NCBI RefSeq assembly: GCF_032362555.1
Contig: NC_083507.1
Span: 4,591,001 to 4,655,000 of the forward strand
DNA length: 64,000 nt
DNA from: Amyelois transitella
Taxonomy: Eukaryota > Arthropoda > Insecta > Lepidoptera > Pyralidae
Direction: 5' to 3'
Below, piece by piece: positions 51,459 to 62,945 of the stretch; positions within the stretch are counted from its first letter, which is position 1, and every line of letters starts with the position of its first letter. The notes under the pieces are model-generated. The model was given only the letters and a program-made list of their open reading frames with translations. It did not search any database and was not told the DNA's origin. The position numbers were made by a program, and so were the translations under genes.

Positions 51459-52373
51459 CTCAACCACTAGCAGCGAAGAATCTAAATCTCGATTCCAAAG
51501 ATTGGAGCTATATATACAACCTTCGACACAACATCGTCGGAGCCGCGGTTCCCCAGGCATAATACCTAGCCTGGCGGAAGATCTTCCCTTTGGTGGCGGT
51601 CGAGCCGAATCATCGCTCCCGCTACATTGGTGACCCCGACGTGATTGGAAGCAACCTTCTCCATCATTATCAACTCTAATCCTCAGCATCACTCTTCATT
51701 CTGCAAGCAGTCTCACAGCAAGCCAGCAACTGGGTATCGCAGCAGGTCCATCGCAGCCAACGCAACGAGCTACCTGGTCCTGTCTCCACCCACACTCGCT
51801 CTCATCGACTCGGTCTCATCGAATCGGTCGCTGACCGACGCATCTACCGCAGCCCACGCCTGGATCACTTCGACGGCCGCTTTTCTCTCCAGCGTGGCAG
51901 CTCTGCACGATATCTACCGGCGCCAACAAGTCGACTTCGCTCTCTACTGTCTCGACTCACCGCAGACTACGAGCAACGCAACGACTCACTCCTGACTCAC
52001 TAGGACTTTGAGCAACTTCCGACTCACTGGAAGACAACTGGCACTTGCAAGCTACAACTGAAGCACAGATTGCACAGCAAGATCAAGACTTCAGACCTCC
52101 GGTCTTGGGGGGGAGTCTTGTGGCGACATCTCTACGCCACTCGTCAAAACATCAAATCACACAACAACTGTCAATCATCGCGAAGAAATTGACGCGCTCA
52201 ACCAATAGCAGCGAAGAATTTAAATCTCGATTCCAAAGATTTCACGGATTGGAGCTATATATACAACCTCCGACACAACATCGTCGGAGCCGCGGTTCCC
52301 CAGGCATAACACCTAGCCTGGCGGAAGATCTTCCCTTTGGTTGCGGTCGAGCCGAATCATCGCTCCCGCTACA
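51459..52373 (+). mobile_element. LTR-retrotransposon fossil (broken)
   Basis: Two related LTRs bound a short internal region. The 3' LTR (52118-52373) begins TGTGGCGACATC, ends CCCGCTACA and is preceded by a G-rich polypurine tract. The 5' LTR (51459-51628) matches its 3' part and is followed by a primer-binding site, TTGGTGACCCCGACGTGA. The internal part holds only a short gag-like segment and no pol region. The element is broken and non-autonomous. The general style fits Gypsy-like insect elements, but the superfamily is uncertain. A related LTR piece lies at 7375-7538. The LTRs differ noticeably, so it is not very young. Confidence 0.85.
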
Positions 52374-53020
52374 AACGCTTTCCTACTGTGCTTCGGGGTC
52401 TACCCCCATAAAATATCGCTGTCCCGTTTCATATCATAATAAAAAGCGAAAAACCGATAGTTTGTCGCGCGATAAATACGACGTCGCGCGTGGCATTCTA
52501 CAGGGGCTGGACTGCGCTTTCTGACAATTTTATTTAATATTTAACGTACCTATCAAAATTAAACTCAGCAATTAATATTTTTGGGCACTGTTTGTTATCA
52601 TATCCCAAAAAAAATTTTATACAGCGTGTCCAAATTGTCAGGCACAATGCTATTGTTTAACAGTACCCTGACTTTTTTATATCATTGCTAATTTAAATCA
52701 AATAAATTATTGAATTTTAATAACCATTCAACTTTACACTTGCAGCTAAAATTTTTAATGTGATGCGAAAAGGACAACCGTCTTAGATAAGACGGTTGTC
52801 CTCTTCTAAAAGCTAAGCGTTAAAAGCTAAAATTTAAAAAATGAAATAATGTGAATTGCATTCGTATTAACGGTTCCACTGCACAGCTGGACGTAGTAAT
52901 TATAAAAAACCCTTGTAGCTGCAATAACACTAGTCTACAAGGTTCGGGCAACAGAACACTGACCTATATCACGATGTAGCACTAGCATTACTGATTACAA
53001 ATATGCTTACCAAAATCTGT
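52374..53020. other. Spacer before the 53-kb transposon
   Basis: No gene is seen. It contains a perfect hairpin at 52771-52802 with 15-bp arms (AGGACAACCGTCTTA) around a 2-nt loop. The rest is AT-rich. Confidence 0.4.
52771..52802. repeat. Perfect 32-bp palindrome
   Basis: AGGACAACCGTCTTA, GA, then TAAGACGGTTGTCCT: 15-bp arms with a 2-nt centre. Confidence 0.9.
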
Positions 53021-55090
53021 CTAGACGTCTGGTTTTTTTTTAAATATTTTTTTTTTATAATTTACCCGCATACAGGCTAAGATAAAAATGTAGATGATAG
53101 TCAACTATTTATTTGAGGGTATCTTTATAATTCATATGATATGATAGATAGACAAGTATAAAATGAGGGTATCTTTATTTTTCTTATGACACTACTACAC
53201 AACAAATACTGGCTTTGCGTATTTTCTGTAATAACTTGGTTATATTTAAAATTTGTTATTAAAATGAGTGAAAATTCTGATAAAATAAGTTGTGTGAATT
53301 CCCCTGATACGTTTTGCTTCATTTGTGGCAATTTTACACCCGTAACTCAAAGGAGACCAGTAAGTGAGAATGTTAAAGTGATGTACGAAGCGTATTTCGG
53401 TTTTACAATTGGTCACCAAAATAAAAAATGGGCTCCTCATATTTGCTGCATTACTTGTGTTGCTAGTCTGAGAAAATGGATGACTGGCAAGCGTTCTTCG
53501 ATGCCGTTTGCAATGCCAATGATGTGGCGTGAGCCTACTGATCACAGCTTGGACTGCTACTTTTGCTTAACTAAGACCAGTGGACATTCCAGGAAGACGA
53601 AAATCAATATTGTCTATCCTGATACTTCTTCATCTACAAGACCTGTTCCGCATGGCCAAGAATTTCCAATACCGGTTCCACCACTCGATATTGCTTCCAC
53701 TAGTGCAGATTGTATCAGTAGTGCACCTTCAGCATTTGATCCAAATTTTGTGATAAGTACTAATGAACCCCACTTGATAAATCAAGCTGAACTTAACGAT
53801 TTAGCCCGAGACCTTAACCTTACAAAAGAAAACGCTGAACTTTTGGGCTCCAGGTTACAACAATGGAATTTATTAGCAAAAGAAACAAAAATAAGTGTGT
53901 TTAGAGATCGTAACAAACATTTGTCTACGTTTTTTACTTCTGAAAACAATGTCTGCTTTTGTACAGATCCAGATAAACTAATAGAAAATTTAAATATTTC
54001 TCATCAGCCCAATGAGTGGAGATTGTTTATAGATTCCTCTAAATCGAGTCTTAAGGCGGTTTTGTTGCACAACGGAAATACAAAACCATCGATTCCTGTA
54101 GCTTACGCTTATAATATGAAGGAAACTTACGAAAATATGTCCCTTATCCTTAGATCTATAAACTATGATCGTTATAAATGGCAGCTATGTGGAGATTTAA
54201 AGGTCATAGCTTTGTTACTGGGTCTTCAGGGAGGTTTTACCAAATTTTGTTGCTTCCTTTGTCTCTGGGACAGCAGAGCAACTCAAAAGCATTACATTGT
54301 CAAAGAATGGCCTAATAGAGATTCTTTTGAACCAGGAAAAGAAAATATAAAATTTGTGCCACTTGTTGATCCCAAAAATGTTCTTCTGCCCCCTCTTCAT
54401 ATCAAGTTGGGACTAATAAAAATTTTTGTAAAAGCTCTGAACAAAGAAAGTACTGCTTTTCTATATTTAAAAAGCGTTTTTCCTAAATTGAGTGACGCTA
54501 AACTGAAAGAGGGTATTTTTGTGGGTCCGCAAATAAGAAAACTGATGAAAGATGAAGACTTCGAGAAAAAGTTAAATGACACCGAATTACAAGCTTGGAA
54601 GTCATTTCAAAATGTGGTCACAAACTTCTTAGGGAATAGAAAAGCAGAAAACTATAAAGAACTTATAGAAAATCTGCTGAAAAGCTACCAAAAAATGGGC
54701 TGTAGAATGTCGCTGAAAATTCATTTTTTGCACTCACATCTAAGTTTCTTCCCCGAAAATTTGGGAGCTGTGAGTGATGAGATGGGTGAAAGATTTCATC
54801 AAGACATTCTTACGATGGAAAAAAGATATCAGGGTCGATGGGACTCCGCAATGATGGGCGATTACTGTTGGTTCCTTACAAGAGAATCAGATTGCGAATA
54901 TAAAAGAAAATCTCCACATTCAAAGGGAAAAACAACTTTAGAATAGATTATATACATTATTAATAATTTTATGTGTTTATTTTTTATTAATTACAATGAT
55001 TTCTTGCTATTTTATATCTCGGTTTTTTATTTTTTCTGTAACAAATTGTACAATTAATAAAAAAAAAAAAAAAAAAAACCTGACGTCTAG
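53021..55090 (+). mobile_element. DNA transposon with novel-looking transposase (2.07 kb)
   Basis: The left end reads CTAGACGTCTGGTTTTTTTT and the right end, in reverse, CTAGACGTCAGGTTTTTTTT: 12-bp inverted repeats with one mismatch, each followed by a T-tract. The flanks carry CAAAATCT (53011-53018) and CAAAATTCT (55092-55100), a possible imperfect target duplication if one or two more terminal bases belong to the element. One long intact gene fills it. The compact gene-plus-repeats structure is that of an autonomous cut-and-paste transposon. Confidence 0.75.
53264..54946 (+). CDS. Transposase-like protein with ZAD-like zinc domain (560 aa)
   Basis: This is one intact exon. I start at the Met at 53264; the in-frame ATG at 53186 would add 26 hydrophobic residues unlike a nuclear protein. 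The N-terminus has CxxC (C18, C21), x40, then CxxC (C62, C65, inside WAPHICCITCVASLRKW), a ZAD-like treble-clef arrangement, followed by another CYFC pair. The middle and C-terminal parts show an RNase H-like pattern: LFIDSSKSSLKAVLLHNG (D257), CGDLKVIALLLG (D311), a CCFLC insert shortly after, and MGERFHQDI (E509). That is a D-D-E triad with a long insert before the E. I recall close relatives in many arthropod genomes, usually annotated as uncharacterised. The inverted repeats around the gene support a transposase. The superfamily is unresolved. Confidence 0.72.
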   Translation: MSENSDKISCVNSPDTFCFICGNFTPVTQRRPVSENVKVMYEAYFGFTIGHQNKKWAPHICCITCVASLRKWMTGKRSSMPFAMPMMWREPTDHSLDCYFCLTKTSGHSRKTKINIVYPDTSSSTRPVPHGQEFPIPVPPLDIASTSADCISSAPSAFDPNFVISTNEPHLINQAELNDLARDLNLTKENAELLGSRLQQWNLLAKETKISVFRDRNKHLSTFFTSENNVCFCTDPDKLIENLNISHQPNEWRLFIDSSKSSLKAVLLHNGNTKPSIPVAYAYNMKETYENMSLILRSINYDRYKWQLCGDLKVIALLLGLQGGFTKFCCFLCLWDSRATQKHYIVKEWPNRDSFEPGKENIKFVPLVDPKNVLLPPLHIKLGLIKIFVKALNKESTAFLYLKSVFPKLSDAKLKEGIFVGPQIRKLMKDEDFEKKLNDTELQAWKSFQNVVTNFLGNRKAENYKELIENLLKSYQKMGCRMSLKIHFLHSHLSFFPENLGAVSDEMGERFHQDILTMEKRYQGRWDSAMMGDYCWFLTRESDCEYKRKSPHSKGKTTLE

Positions 55091-56130
55091 GCAAAATTCT
55101 AAGCTCAGATTCGAATTAAGCGTGGTCGTTTTACCTAGAATATCATACTCTGGTCTCTGTTGCTCTCCTTAACTTCAATTTTGTTGGGTAGTGTAATTAT
55201 TTTGTTGTTAATAAACTTAATAAAAGTAGTAGATACCTATAATCAGTGGTGTTACTCAATTTGCATTTTCATTCCATTGTCAACCTTGTGCAAATGTAAA
55301 AAGAAATGAACTGGCATAGAAGAAATATATACCTTACTATAAATTATGTACATTACTTTTGAATCTAACAAAGTATAAACTTGGTTTCGCAGTTGGCTTT
55401 AGTACATTCGCACTACACCTTCCCCACAAAAGTTTTATTTTAAATCACTACTGGCAGCATAATATTTTATATGGCACCAAGGTAACGTGAAATAGTGCGT
55501 CATTTAATACTTGTGTAAACGGGTACACGACGGTGTTATCATGTATGGCTGTTGTGTGAGTGACGGTGTGTGATATTGATAAGCCGAATGCGTGTGTGCG
55601 CGCGCTCGGCCCCCTGCGGACGACGCGCGGCGCGTGCGCCGGTTATAGGCGGTTCGCTTATCACCGCCTTGTTGTTGTCTCAACGCTGCTAAATTATCAG
55701 CTGTTATGTACCAAATAAGACCCAATAAGGCAAGGTTTTTTTCTTTACTTGTGTTCATGATTGAATATGGAGTTAATTAAAAACAACGTAACCTAAGATT
55801 TAACGTTTAATGTAACATAAATACCATGCATATGTATTGTGCACGATACATGTGCACAATAAATATGTATGAAAGAAAGAAAAAAAATATCTTGCCATGT
55901 AGACGATGGCTAGATATATTTTTGTTTGTGTGCATACATTATTGGGAACTTTTGTTTACTCGGTCAGAACGGAGTAAAACTATTTTTTTGATGACTTTGT
56001 CTAGACGACCAGATTTTATGACCACTTTTATTTTGCGATAAAAATGTATACGTTTACCTAACCTAAACAAACAAGGAAGCAACTGAGTTCAGAGCGTGAT
56101 AAAGTCGTGAATTTCAGCTAAGGAGTAAGA
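55091..56130. other. Spacer with a CpG-rich patch
   Basis: A strongly CpG-rich block (about 55590-55675: GCGCGCGCTCGG, CGACGCGCGGCGCGTGCGCC) stands out in AT-rich DNA and may be a promoter or 5' exon, but no coding exon with proper splice sites could be tied to it. The rest is unremarkable. Confidence 0.35.
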
Positions 56131-56389
56131 CATATACATACATATGGTCACGTCTATATCCCTTGTGGGCTAGACAGAGCCAACAGTCTTGAAAAGACTG
56201 AATGGCCACGTTCAGCTATTTGGCTTAATGATAGAATTGAGATTCAAATAGTGATAGGTTGCTAGCCCATCGCCTAAAAAAGAATTCCAAGTTTGTAAGC
56301 CTATCCCTTAGTCGCCTTTTACAACACACATGGGAAAGAGATGGAGTGGTCCTATTCTTTTTTTGTTGGTGCCGGGAATCACACGGCAT
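56131..56389 (-). mobile_element. SINE, full length, with target duplication
   Basis: It runs from the CATATACATACATATGG tail to the head GCCGGGAATCACACGGCAT in reverse. Flanking direct repeats AAGGAGTAAGA (56120-56130) and AAGGAGGAAGA (56390-56400) are an 11-bp target duplication with one mismatch, which defines the element's ends. Confidence 0.92.
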
Positions 56390-57287
56390 AAGGAGGAAGA
56401 AGCTGCTAGCAGGTAATATTTTAGTTAATCTGTCAAGGAATTGAATAAAGGCCATGTATATTTTCCGTTGTATTATCCGTAGGTATACCGAATACCACCC
56501 AAGGTTTTGCCGTACTGATATAATTCCGTGATAAATGCTATTAACTTATTGTCATATAAATATGTTATTGCTTTAATTCTTTATCTTGTGTATTAATGAC
56601 TTGATTTAAAACTTTTGTGCAGAAGGTGCAGTATGCGCATGTACTGAATCCGACTAGGCAAAATCATGTATATAGTTTGTTAGGTTCACTAGTAATGTAC
56701 TGTACATATATATGTACCTACTTATATAGTAATGTACTTTTTTTGTAGTTAAGTACGTTACCCCATATATATTTCTTTTATGCCAGTTGATTTGTTTACA
56801 AAGATTGAAAATGGGATGAAAATGCAAATAGAGTAACACCACTGAATCTAGGTAGGTACTGCCTATGAGATATGGGGACTAGACTGCGCGTTCCGACATT
56901 CTTTTTGAAATTTGTTCGGCCTGCAGTATTCCATTTGCATCGGCAGCCAGATTCTACAGTATACCTACTTATTATAAATAATATATAAGAAAATACAAAG
57001 TTCTCTTTGTAGCTGCATTACAGTATGATAACTCTAAACCGGCGCAAACCGGCTGATATGAACTCGCCAGTTTGCACTCCGTCGATAAGGCGAGCAAACA
57101 CGGCCATTTCAAAACTAGTGCAATACATACCAGATTATACATAATTTTTCCTATTAATTTTGGTATAAGGACATTAGGAACTGATTGATAGGTACTACAA
57201 AAGTATATTGATATCACATCGATGTCACTGGATGGCCTGTGATACCTGACCACGAAAAGTGTAACTTGCTTTCATATATCAGGGAAA

Positions 57288-57557
57288 TTTTTGTATTGGT
57301 GTCGTGTGGCTCCCGGCACCAATACAAAAAAGAATAGGACCACTCCATATCTTTCCCATGGATGTCGTAAAAGGCGACTAAGGGATAGGCTTACAAACTT
57401 GGGATTCTTTTTTAGGCGATGGGCTAGCAACCTGTCACTAGTTGAATCTCAATTCTATCGTTAAGCCGAATAGCTGAACGTGGCCATTCAGTCTTTTGAA
57501 GGCTGTTGGCTCTGTCTACCCCGCAAGGGACATAGACGTGACCATATGTATGTATGT
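57288..57557 (+). mobile_element. SINE, full length, with target duplication
   Basis: The head is GGTGTCGTGTGGCTCCCGGC and the tail GACGTGACCATATGTATGTA. The direct repeat ATCAGGGAAA flanks it on both sides (57278-57287 and 57558-57567). This is the best-preserved copy in the window and serves as a reference for the family. Confidence 0.94.
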
Positions 57558-57569
57558 ATCAGGGAAACT

Positions 57570-58910
57570 TACTTCAGCACGGATTGTTTTTTGAATATAG
57601 ATTCGCATATAGACGCGACAATGACATTCTTTGGTTATCCTTGGCGCTAGCTAGTCCTGATTTGTTTTTTTGAAGGTAGGTCCCGCAAATGTGGTCACCT
57701 CATTGTGTTCCGCTATAGCTTAAGGAAATAGCGTTATCTCTTCTTCTGTCAAGTCATGTCTTCTGGCACAAAAAGTTTTTCATCGCTGTTGTTCATTTAG
57801 TCTATTTTGGGCATTTCCATGGGTAGACTAGACCTAATACTAGATAACATAACATATAATCACGTCACTATCCCTTGCGGCGTCTCACAGATATAGGCGC
57901 CTGGGTATAAGTATAGGCAGTCGTTTCGGGTTGAATGTTGCAACCATAACTATCATTCAAACATTCTTATATCTCGCCTATTTCCGGCAGATCAATCAAT
58001 CTTTTTATTCATAGCCACCATGCACACCAAAAACATCTCTTACGACTCATCAAACGTCACGGAATTATAGTTTATCACGGAGATATCACGTGCAACTAAT
58101 AAACTTATCCAGTAGGTAACAAACTCACATTACAACGAGTTTACCTTAGTAAAACCTTGTGTGGTCTTTAGTCAATATGTGGATGAAGATAACGATACTA
58201 CGGAAAATTTGTGTGGCCTTAACTTTAATTGTAGCCACTGAAATTAGTTTTATACTATCAACGATTATAGTTCTCTTACTTTGTCTGAGACAATAATTTC
58301 CATATACTTACAAGGGGTATATTTAGTTATATTGGTTTATCTAATACTAGCGACCCGCCCCGGCTTTGAACGGGTAGCATATATACCTTCCACAGAAAAC
58401 TCTTTCCAACATTTCAAACAGGAACAAAATCCGTCCACATCTTTTCGTGATTAGCGCATACATAGGTACAGACAGCGAAAATATAGATGGGAACTTTAAA
58501 TGTAGTGATAAGTAAAGTTTGTCAAGAACTATGATAACGCATCTATACATATAATAAATCTGTAGAAGGGTCAATTCTGTACATTAAAAATATTGAAAAA
58601 ATAAATAGCAGGGGGTATTACTGGATCGATACCAAACCCAAATATGTGATTAAAAATTTTTTTGTCTGTCTGTCTCTCTGTATGTTCAGGTATCACGTAA
58701 AAACTAACGGTTCGATTTCGATGAAATTTGGTATAATTATACCTTATTATCCTGGGCATAAAATAGGATACTTTTTATCCTGTAAAAATACGTAGAAAAA
58801 AAATAATCTTAATTTTCCAGTTTTATCCATAGACGTTGTTCTGTAGAACCGCGAACACGTTGCGTTACCCGTATTTGGGTCTAATAGATATTTATAAGAT
58901 GTCATTGTAA
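57570..58910. other. Repeat-rich spacer, no gene
   Basis: A dispersed moth-type repeat lies around 58560-58900 (TCTCTCTGTATGTTCAGGTA, CGATTTCGATGAAATTTGGT), the usual 3' end of an RTE-like family. No gene is supported. Confidence 0.4.
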
Positions 58911-59103
58911 GTACATACATATAATCACGTATATATCCCTTCCGGAGTAGACAGAGCCAACAGTCTTCTAAAGAATGATAGGCCACGTTCAGCCGTTTGG
59001 CTTAATGATACTCGTAGAATTGAGATTCAAATAGTGACAGGTTGCTAGCCTTTCCCTTAGTCGCCTTTAACGACATTCATAGGAATGAGATGTAGTGGTC
59101 CTA
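58911..59103 (-). mobile_element. SINE copy, diverged
   Basis: It runs from the tail TACATACATATAATCACG to GAGATGTAGTGGTCCTAATA, followed by an AAT run where the head should be. Confidence 0.85.
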
Positions 59104-61340
59104 ATAATAATAATTTAATCAATAACTTTCAATATCCATTGTCAACATATCTACAAAGCTCGCGCCTTGAAAATATTTGTTTGAATTCCGTAAATCACTA
59201 CATACGAGCAGTACCTACGAGTATAAAACAAAGTCGCTTTCTCTGTCCCGACGTCCCTTTGTATGTTTTAATCTTTAAAACTACGCATCGAATTTTGATG
59301 TGGTTTTTTTCAATAGATAGAGTGATTCAAGAGGAAGGTTTATATGTATAATAACATCCATTAAATAGTGGATAAATACTGTTATTTTTCAGGTTTGGAG
59401 GAGGATGGATATCCCACAATAACATTTTTTTTGTCATTTTCACTCACTTTTTACGACAATGACAAAGTTTGAAGCGATTTTAACCAATACAGCATTAATT
59501 CTTATCCATTTAAATAGCTTAAATATAATGTTGATTTAATATAGATATACTCGTATATAGTCGTTAGTTTTCAATAAAGCTTAATTCTTCCCACCGATAA
59601 CATACACATATGTACTTATTTTGATGATAACTATAGGTAATTTGTAGAAAATAATATGACCGAACGCTTTGTTAAATGAGTAAAAATATCTTGTACGAGT
59701 TCATCCTACCCTACTGATGTTAAAATGCGAAAGTTTGAATGGAAGCGTGGATTTGCGTGTTTGTTTATCTTTCAAATAAAAACTACCTGTAATACTTGTA
59801 ATACGTTCACAATATAAATATAATAGTTTCCTTTTAATCTTGGCTGCTTTAAAATCAAAAGAACGGTTTATTCAAACATTAGCAAATATCATTTACATAC
59901 TTAATATAGATAATACAGTACATAATACAGTACATTTTGGGCATATTTCGCCAGACAGTGGTCTAGGCAAGCCGACGTCTGGCGATAACTGATATACAGA
60001 TAAGGTGCGCTAATCTTGTACATGAGTCGAGCACGCAACCACCTGAGGATTTCACCACATGTCCTGCGCATGATTGAACGTTACAATGTTATTAATATTA
60101 TATTGAGTAAGGTATCTCTATGAATGATCTAACTTATTGAAGTTTGGATAAGCATTATTTATTACACAGATTCCATATCTGTTATACGTAAATTTAATTC
60201 CTGAAATAAAATATGAATGGAAAATGAATAGGCTAATCCTTATTTTAGTGTATAAGGTACTTTTGTTATCTCCACAGCATGTAAACGTATTCCGTACATA
60301 TCGCCCATATGGAATTCTGTATGATGAAATTCATTTAGGTTTTTATATGTATTATTTACGAGTATTATTGGTTATTGTTACGCATCCTCAATGCTTTAAG
60401 TGTGCGCTGCCTCTTTGATTCTGGATTTTGGTTGACTGGAATCCCGATTGGGATAAGTATTATAAGTAAGTATTGTACATATTCTTCTATATCCAATGAC
60501 TGTTTCCTATTTTTGTTACATTTATTTTTATTTGCAATTAAGAGTGTACAAACAAAAAAACACTAATTATTAATTAAGTAATTGATTCAAGTACTGAAAA
60601 ACTATAAAGCTACTTAGTACGTCGAAATTACGTCGTTGTTTGCGTATGTCGTTGATATAATATAAAAATTGACCGGGAAAGTAAAAAATTATACAAAGAT
60701 TCACTTTCTTTTGACAGATAAAATCTTCTCGAAATTCTCCTTATTTCCCCTGAAAGGATAATTGGACATTCAGTATAATTATTTTTAACAATATCCGAAT
60801 GTGATAAGAGTGTAGGTACCTAACTACGAACGTTTGTAACGTAATGCCATGCCACTGATTTGGTACACTGATTACTAACGGTGTGGTTTTACCGGATATT
60901 TATCACTCGCTGAACACGCATGCTTAAATAAGAACTGAATGGATTTTTCTTATCAAATCTTTCAGGAATAAATGAAAACGTAGAGGTCATAGAGGTTAAT
61001 TTAAACATCAAAACTTATCTTTTAGGATTAGATATATTGAATAGGTAGATGGTTTAGATTTTTAACTCCCGATAAAAACACAGGCTTAGAGTCAGGTTAA
61101 CGCTGTGACATCGTGGCGAAAGGATGAACCAATTCTTTTGTTTAAAATATCAATTAGTCGGATCTTGGGAGTTTTCTTAGCTATGTTTAGCCCTTAGCCA
61201 GTCAAGATGGCCTTTGCTACAAAATATCAGATTTAATATTTTGTCACGACTCTCTAAGTACAAATATTAAGCAGACTCTCTAAGTAAGGTCAAATAAAAG
61301 GGCGTGAGAAGTACAAAAGTGTGTCGGTTATATTTTAATA
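59104..61340. other. Intergenic, no gene seen
   Basis: AT-rich, with short frames lacking domains. A small imperfect hairpin with CGCCAGAC/GTCTGGCG arms lies at 59950-59984. Confidence 0.4.
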
Positions 61341-61369
61341 AAAATACTGATAACTACAAACTTTATCCT

Positions 61370-61430
61370 TATGTGCTACGTTTTTGCTACGACGGTGCTA
61401 CGAAACGTGCTACGCGTGACGTAACCGATG
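61370..61430. repeat. TGCTACG motif repeats
   Basis: TGCTACG or GCTACG occurs five times within about 50 bp (ATGTGCTACG, TTGCTACGACG, GTGCTACGAAACG, GTGCTACGCGTGACG). It resembles short motif clusters in moth dispersed repeats. Confidence 0.5.
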
Positions 61431-61514
61431 AAAATGGATTTCAGGTACGGCAGAGGAACAATCATATTGGAGGAGCCGGTAGACTTCGTTAGGTGGCCAT
61501 AGCCATATAAAGAT

Positions 61515-61600
61515 ATCGATACATATCGTTTTAATGTCGATAACGATATATCAATAAATCGGTCTAGAACGTCGATATATTGATATTTTACAGATATATT
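61515..61600. repeat. ATCGATA motif cluster, copy 4
   Basis: ATATCGATACATATCG, GTCGATAACGATATATC and CGTCGATATATTGATA lie within about 80 bp. It is related in motif content to the fold-back elements at 7654, 23354 and 36812. Confidence 0.5.
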
Positions 61601-62277
61601 TTTTTGAAACTATAGTAGTTAAAGTCAAAATGCTAAATCTTTAGGTTAATTATAAACTTAATTAATAAAAGAAAGATTGTTACAAAATGATTGGTATGAA
61701 TGTGTTTTACACCCAGTATTTTGTCCCAGCAAACGAATTTAAGAAGAATAATAAAGTGATATACCTAAGTGGTTGTTTGATATCGATAAATATGGATACT
61801 TTGAGGTTTCTCCATAAATCGTTGCGATGCGAAATGTAATCCTTCTTATTTGGAAACCCCAATATTTGTATCTTCTTTCTTAGCTCATAAGTTATTATTA
61901 TTATATACTTTAAACACACTAGCAGCTAATTAAGCTGATGCGTGTGAATTTTGATGTGAACAATAAAAATTTGCTTTTATGGCAGTTGGTAATGTTAGTA
62001 TTAATCGATGCTTCCAATCAATTGAACAATCACACAAAAAAAAAATTAAATGAATTTGGCAGCCCTTTTGTGGCTTTTTCTGAACACGGGAGCCGTGAGC
62101 ACGTGCTCCGTGTAGGTACCATTTGATGCATGAAAGGACTGTAAAACACATGAACTTTGTCAACACGCTAAATAGCTCAAAGCTCTAGAAACGCATATTG
62201 CTCGTTAGAAGAAATAAACAAAATATCGTTATATTTGAGGTAACATCAGGTAACTAATATATGTAAGAAGGACTCAC

Positions 62278-62357
62278 CATTTTTCCAGGTCAGATGAAAT
62301 ACTTTTTAATTCACTTATGAGCCTAATGTTGCGGGTGTCGGGTGCATCGATGTCCAT
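62278..62357 (-). CDS. Candidate first coding exon of an unidentified gene
   Basis: On the minus strand an ATG opens 26 codons (MDIDAPDTRNIRLISELKSI and so on, acidic and helical-looking). It ends at a consensus 5' splice site, AATG then GTGAGTCC. Fifteen bases upstream is a textbook E2F site in a GC-rich leader, so the combination looks like a promoter and first exon of a cell-cycle-type gene. I found no convincing second exon to the left within the window. It could also be a false start, since no homology is recognised. Confidence 0.4.
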
Positions 62358-62371
62358 CCACCATCTGTGGC

Positions 62372-62385
62372 TTTTCCCGCCAAAA
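62372..62385 (-). promoter_or_regulatory. E2F-type binding site
   Basis: TTTTGGCGGGAAAA on the minus strand equals the palindromic-core E2F consensus (TTTSGCGG/CGGGAAA). It lies about 15 bp upstream of the candidate ATG at 62357. Confidence 0.6.
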
Positions 62386-62852
62386 CACCACGGCGGGATC
62401 GACCACACGCGAACTACGCCAAAATAAAAACTCGAAAATAGCCACCGCGATTATGCCGCGGCGAAATTAAAATAGTCATACCGGGTGACGTAGGTACGTA
62501 AACGCTTTCCCCCCAACAGAGTTTTCGTAGGGTAAATTTAAAAAATTGATGAAGTTTGTGAAATATGAGACCAAAGCCAAATTTGTTCAGAAATAGTGCA
62601 CTGCAAGAAATTTGTTCAGAAATAGTGCACTGTATATTTTCTTTATCGTTTAGAAAATGCAAAAAATGCAATTGCTTTCTAAATTTCTGAGTCACGGTTA
62701 GATAAATGTCGTAACGACATCCGTGTCTTTATCAGCGAATTGAAGAACCAGTAAACTTTGCACTTTATAGGTATCACGGATTTAAGTCCACTGCTACTGG
62801 ACATAAGCAAGCCTCCCTCAAAAACTTCGTATCGGTTTGGAAGCGGACTACA

Positions 62853-62945
62853 TCGGGTCTTATTAACTTGGGAATCATCTTTTAAGCGATGGGCTAGCAC
62901 AAGTAAGCCATACAGCTGAACGTGGCCTTACAATCTTTAAAAGAA
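62853..62945 (+). mobile_element. SINE fragment, internal
   Basis: TCTTTTAAGCGATGGGCTAG, GTAAGCCATACAGCTGAACG and TGGCCTTACAATCTTTAAAA match the SINE body, with a gap. Confidence 0.75.

Noticed and set aside
53186-53263. Upstream Met for the 53-kb transposase-like protein
   Set aside because: The 26 added residues are hydrophobic and unlike the conserved start; the next Met gives a normal soluble N-terminus.
59950-59984. microRNA precursor
   Set aside because: Only 8-bp outer arms (CGCCAGAC) with a large unpaired interior; does not fit a miRNA hairpin.
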